A stretch of DNA of 16,757 nt, taken from contig MU646627.1 in the NCBI GenBank assembly GCA_026770585.1, positions 315,070-331,826 of the forward strand, written 5' to 3'. The notes under the pieces were generated by a model. The model ran no database searches. It was given only the letters and a program-made list of their open reading frames with translations, and was not told the DNA's origin. Each line of letters starts with the position of its first letter. The first letter of the stretch is position 1. Positions 1 through 6,000 of the stretch are shown piece after piece. This stretch comes from Baffinella frigidus (lineage: Eukaryota > Cryptophyceae > Cryptomonadales > Baffinellaceae). Position numbers and translations under genes: made by a program.

Positions 1-52
1 CACCAGGCACCCCCTCCACCCCTCCGGCGCAGATCCGCAAGAGGCATTCTCC
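1..52 (-). CDS. XRCC3-like C-terminal exon, truncated by window
   Basis: After a CCGCAG acceptor the frame reads GECLLRICAGGVEGVPG and runs off the window at base 1. The I-x-A-x-GV-x-G-x-PG ending is characteristic of the XRCC3 C-terminus, so the stop codon is probably only a short way outside. Confidence 0.8.
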
Positions 53-3000
53 CTGCGGACCAGGGTTTAGGGTTCAGGGTTTAGGGTTTAGGGTTTAGGG
101 TTTAGGATTTCATGGTGTATGGTTCATGGTTTAGGGTTTAGGGATCAGGGTTGAGGGGTTCATGGTTTATGGTTGATAGTTTAGGGCTCTAGGATTCAGG
201 GTTTAGGGTTTAGGTGGTCCCCCGTACGACTGTGTTGTAGTTTGAAAGCCCATACTTGTAGTTTAACAGCCCATACAAATATTGTACGTTGGGGACTCTC
301 GCTGCGCACGAGTGTCCCCCGACGACCGTTAACTACAGGAATACCTCGCTCATGAGAAAGCACCCCCCCCTAGGACCCTACAGTAGGCCTATGCCTAGGG
401 CCCTGTGGTGGTCCTAGGGGGGAGGGGGTTTTCTTATGAGCGAGGTACCCCTGTACCCTACACCGGGTGTGTCCAACTCACCACACCGTAGAACAGCTGA
501 AACACCCTGGTGCAAACTTCACAAACAGTCGTACGGGGGGGGGGGCTCGAAACCTGAGGAGCACAGAGGGAGAGCAAGAGCGCCGTTACTCCAGTACAAA
601 AATCCGTACTGGAGCAACGGCGCTCCAGTACAAATATCCAGTACGTCAAGGAACTGTGGTATAAATGGTAAGGAAATAGTTCGTTTAGGCGGCTAAATAG
701 GCTTGCCCTGGTGACGTTGTACTTGACACTGTGGTACGGGGAGGGGGCTCGAAACCTGAGGAGCACAGGGGGAGAGGAGGAGCGTGGCTCGCCGCGGCGC
801 GCCCCCCGCCTCAGAGCCTGCAGTCGAAGACTCTCCAGTGGTCTTTGAGACCATCACTCGTACGTTCACCGCCTGCCGGTTTCGGGGTTTAGGGTTTTGG
901 GGTTTCGGGTTTGGAGACGCAGATAGTGTTTCTGAACAACCGCCTAGCGAGGCGGACCGTGGCCTTTCAATGAAACCTACACGTGGCGATGTAAAATCTC
1001 TTTTAGAAGATATGTATGTGAAGGCCCTTTGAAAATCCTGGACGAGAGCGCAAAACCGACATCTAAGAAAAGGGCACTGTCGGTCGCGGCGCCCCCTCAT
1101 CATCAGAACCAAGACTCTCCAGCAGTCTTCGAGACCATCACACGCACGTTCCGCACGATGCTTTTCCATTCCTCAATTTAAAAACCAATTTTTAAAATGT
1201 GTAGTAATTTTTAAAGGCTTGGTCATGGCCGCCCGCAAAGCGGGTGGCCGCCCACACGACGCTGATCGACCACCCTTTTCAAAAGTCCACAAGTTGACAG
1301 TGTATAGTAATTTTCATTGGATTGTCTTGTCCCCCACGGATCAAACAGGGGGGACATGGCCAAACATTTAAAAATCACCACACGATTAAAACAAGGGTTT
1401 CAAATTGGTGAATGGGAGCCTCGTGTGGTTCACCGCCTGCCACGTGGCATTTTTAAAACCCCTGCACGTGGCTGTGAAAAATCTCTTTTGGAGGATTTGT
1501 ATGGGAATTGGTCACGTGCCCCGCGCGAACAATTCGCGGGGAACGTGACCACAGACACCTGCGATCAAAACCGAGCTTCACCCTAAACCCTCTAACTCTA
1601 AACCCCAAACCCTAGACCTGCGACCACAGCAGCTCTAAACCCTACCCCTTAACCCCCAAACCTGCGACCACGACAACCCGAGAGCGGCGATTTTCCGCGC
1701 GGCATCCCCCCCAGCCTGACCCCCTCGCTCTTTCTCGTTGATTACATCCGTCACCTGCTCCCCAGTGTTTGGCGTGAGGGTGTCAGCACGCTTTGGCTTC
1801 ACAGAAAGGTTGGGCGTGTACAGGAAGGTTTCGCTGTCACGCGGGGGGGACACATCGCGTCCATGCTGTGTACCAACAACGGTCTTGGACGTGTACCTAG
1901 TTGGACACGATCGCGGCTTCGGGTACGCATCGTGCCCATGTTTGTACCAAGATTGGTGATCGTGTCCATGTTGTGTACCAAGGTTGGTGATCGTGTCCAT
2001 GTTGTGTACCAAGATTGGTGATCGTGTCCATGTTTTGTACCAAGATTGGTGATCGTGGCCATGTTGTGTACCAAGATTGGTGATCGTGCCCATGTTGTGT
2101 ACCAAGATTGGTGATCGTGTCCATGTTGTGTACCAAGATTGGTGATCGTGCCCATGTTGGTAGCAGGGAAGTGCACCTGATTGGACACGACGACGGCGCA
2201 CGCGTGCACGTGGCGGGGGGAACGCATCATGTCCAGGTGTGTACCAAGATCATTGTGGGGAATGCATCGCGTCCATGTTGGTACCAGGATTGCTGACCTG
2301 ATTGGACACGACCACGGCACACGCGTGCACGTGCGTCACCCGCTTCAGGTCTTCGGGGACGCATCGTGTCCATATTTTGTACCAAGATTGCTGATCGTGT
2401 CCATGTTTTGTGCCAAGATTGCTGATTGTGTCCATATTTTGTACCACCACTGCTGATCGTGTCCATGTTTCGTAGCAACAAAGGTCTGGGCTGTGTACCT
2501 GGTTGGACACGACGACGGCACACGCGTGCTCGTGCGCCACCCGCTTCAGGTCCGCCTGCTTCACCGTTTTGGGCTTAGGGTTTGGGGTTTGGGATTTGGG
2601 ATTTGGGATTTAGGGTTCAGGGTTTGGTTTTCAAGGTGTAGGGTGTAGAGTGTAGGGTTTAGGGTTTAGGGTTTAGGGTTTACCGCCAGCTTTGTCAGCA
2701 GCTGCGCGCGCGCCCCGCCCTGCGGTTTGGGGTTTGGGGTTTGAGGTTTGGGGTTTGGGGTTTGGGGTTTGGGGTTTGGGGTTTGGGGTTTGAGGTTTGG
2801 GGTTCTTGGTTTCGGGTTCCGTGATTCGGTTTTCGGATTTTCTGGTTTCTGGTGTAGGGGTTTCGAATTTCGGGTTTAGGGTTCAGGTTGAGTGTTTCGG
2901 GTGTAACAGCGCAGGTTGCTCAGACGTTTATCCTCCCGCACTGGCCTTGCTAAGGTTGAGTGGATTACCTTTTCAGGGCGGGGATTAGTGTTCGGGGTTT

Positions 3001-6000
3001 AGAAAGTGAGCCGTCGTACGGGGGTTTAGGGTTTAGGGTTTAGGGTTTAGGGTTTAGGGTTTAGGGTTTAGGGTTTAGGGTTTAGGGTTTAGGGTGTAAG
3101 GGTTTGAGGGTTTAGGGGTAAGGAGTTAGAACCTCTTGCGGGTTGCTCAGGCGCTCATCCCCCCGCACTGGCGCCGCTACCTGTCAGGGGTTCAGGGGTT
3201 TAGGTTTCAGGGTTTAGCAATCACATCTGGGCAGCCAGCCACTCTCGAGCGATCTCGGCACATATAAGACAGTCAGGGCCGGAATCCGGCCATTACTTTC
3301 AGGGTGAAAGTCCTTCAAACCCTTTAAGTTGTCCCCTCTTTGCCTCTATCACGTGTGAGAATGGCTCCAAGGGCCCACACCCAGAACCTTTAACCCCTAG
3401 AACCCAAAGCAGCAGGGGAGGGGTTTAAGGTTTAGGGTTTAGGGTTTAGGGTTTAGGGTTTAGGGTTTAGGGTTTAAGGTTTAAGGTTTAGGGTTTAGGG
3501 TTCAGGGTTTAGGGTTGAGGGTTTAGACGCACCGAGTCAATAACGACGAGGCCAATTTGGTGCTTGGCCATGAGGGCGGGCAGCTTCTCCTCGACGACGT
3601 ACTGTAGTTCTTCGGGAGAATGTGCTTTCTCGATGAACACCCAGTCACGCGGCTCCCTCTGGTTTGGGTTTCTAGGTTTGGTGTTTGGGATTAATTTTGG
3701 GGGGTTTAGGTTGTTGTTCGGGTTTATGGGTTTGGGTTTGGGGTTTAGAGTTTGGGGTTCAGGGTTCAGGGTTCAGGGTTCAGGGTTCAGGGTTCAGGGT
3801 TCAGGGTTCAGGGTTCACTCCACGCAGGATGCTAAGGTAAACCCTACATCAGCGGCCGCCAAAAATAATTTTGAGCCAACCTTTGGTACTGGAGTTGATA
3901 TTTTGAAATACCTTTTGGCAGGCGCAGATCTACTCAGGGAGAGCATTCCGGCATTCCACACTGTGGGCTTCGCAGATCGGCCCTGCTGTTTTCAGCAGGG
4001 TTTAGGGTTTAGGGGATAGGGTTTAGGGTGAGACCTGGAGTGCCCCCTTGTGCAGCATCCCAATCTCGGTGGCTATCTGCTGCAGCCTCGCCTGTGTTCC
4101 GGGTTTTGGTTTTCGGTTTAGGGTTTAGGGTTCCGGGTTTGAGTTCCGGGTTTCTTGTTTCGGGTTAGGTTTAGGGGTTTACAGTTTGGGGTTAAGGATT
4201 TGCGACCAGTTTAGGGTTTAGGATTTGCGCTGGTTTCTTGTTTCGGGTAAGGGTTCAGAGTGTCGGGTTTCACGGTTTGCGTTGCGGGTTGTCTTTGGAT
4301 TGCTGAGGTTTAGGGTTGAGTGTTTCGGGGTTGGGTTTGGCGCGCACCATCGGTGGCTCCCCCTCCGTCGATATATATACGGCCTTTCGACCCAACCCCC
4401 CCTGGTTTAGGGATTAGGGATTAGGGATTGGGGTTTGGGGTTCAGGATTTCGGACCTCGGGTTTCGGACTTCGGGTTTAGGGTTTGGGTTTCGGGTTTCG
4501 GGTTTCGAGCGGAGGTTTTGGTTCAGCATTTTGGGTTTCCAGCGGAGGTTTTGGTTCAGGTTTTTGGGTTTCGGGTTTCGGGTTTACATGAGCCTCCGGG
4601 AGCTGCGAGGAGCGAGAGCAGCAGCAGGGTTCAGTTTTCAGGGTTTAGGGTTTGGGGGCTAAGTTTTTGTTTAGGGTTCAGGGTTCAGGGTTCAGGGTTC
4701 AAGGTGTCAGGAGGATGTAGGGTGTCATGAGGATTCAGGGTTTCCGGAAGATTTAGAATTCAAGGAAAGTTTTTCTTTACAGGAAGGTTTACGGTGTTGG
4801 ATGTTTGCCTGAGCCTGAGGGAGCTGCGCTCACACGCGGAGAGAGAGGAGCGTGTTGCCCGTCTTGATAACCCCTAGGCGATAAGACTCAGGACCCTACG
4901 GTAGGCAACCCGTAGGGACATAGGGGGGGTCCTACGGATAAGGCAACGGAAACGGTTTCGGGGTTACCTGGGCCTGAGGGAGCTGCGCGCGCACGAGGAG
5001 CGAGAGGAGCAGCTGCGTCTTGCCCGCCCCCGCCTCTCCGCACACCTCTGACAGGCTCCTGCGGTTTGGGGTTTGGGGTTTGGGGTTTGGGATCAGGGCT
5101 TGGGGTTTAGGGTTCAGGGTGAAATGTGTTCAGGGGTTGTTGGGCAGGGTGCAGGGGTTTGGGGTTTATGGTTTACTCCGAGAGGCTCCTGCCTCGACCA
5201 CGTCTGAGTGAGAGTCAGAGTCAGTGTGAGAGTAATTCCGGGAAGGGGACCATGTGGGAGTCAGAGTAAACCGCGACACCTAATAGATTCAAGTTCGCAA
5301 GACGGCCATCGAAAGGATTGCCGGCACACATCCTGGTATTATAAACCCGAAAAATGCGAAACGGCTCCACCGTCAAGTCGAAATCTGAGATCGATCGATC
5401 GATGAGGTGACGGGAATAATGTCCAGTCTCGAGTCCCGGAGAGATCCCGCCGGACTAATGCCTGAGTCCGAGTAATCCGCTCTCAGTCAGAGTACACCCT
5501 ACTCAGAGTACGGTGACTAAGGCCAACTCTGACAGAGAGCGAGCGATCTCATCTGGGAACACTTACAATTTATACACTGGATTCAATCAACCTTAGTACA
5601 CAAAACGATCTTTAATGGTAATATTAAAGCAAACGTGTAGTGAGTTTGATTGAAATCCAGTTAACGAATTATAAGTGTTTGAATATGAGATCCCGGCGGT
5701 CTTCCTGGAAGCTGACTTGAGAAGTTCACAAGCTCTCCACCAAGCCCAAACCCTACACCCTCAAACCTAAACCGTCAAGTTCACGGGCACCCCCCCTTCT
5801 CGTAGTGGACAGGGTTTAGGGTTAAGGGGGGGGCCTAAACCCTACACCCTGAACTCTAAACCCCGAACCCACACCCTAGCCACGAAACCCTCTGCCCTCC
5901 ACCCTCCACCCTCCACCCGAACCCTGCACACGAACTTCCCCCCCTCGACGCACCCGCAGGCGAAGCCTCCTCTCAGGAGAGAATCGAGAGAATCAACCCC

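Noticed and set aside
1635-2320. Long minus-strand frames with HGHDHQSWY or TITNLGTQ peptide repeats
   Set aside because: They are translations of the 31-bp minisatellite. Only the short VTD exon and VVVSNQ exon within the region have splice sites and family similarity.
2990-3120. A true telomere
   Set aside because: The TTTAGGG run is short, flanked by coding exons on both sides, and such blocks occur throughout the window in both orientations.
3564-4019. Plus-strand 151-codon frame
   Set aside because: It is antisense to the Walker B exon and its middle is the GFRVQGS repeat peptide from TTCAGGG units.
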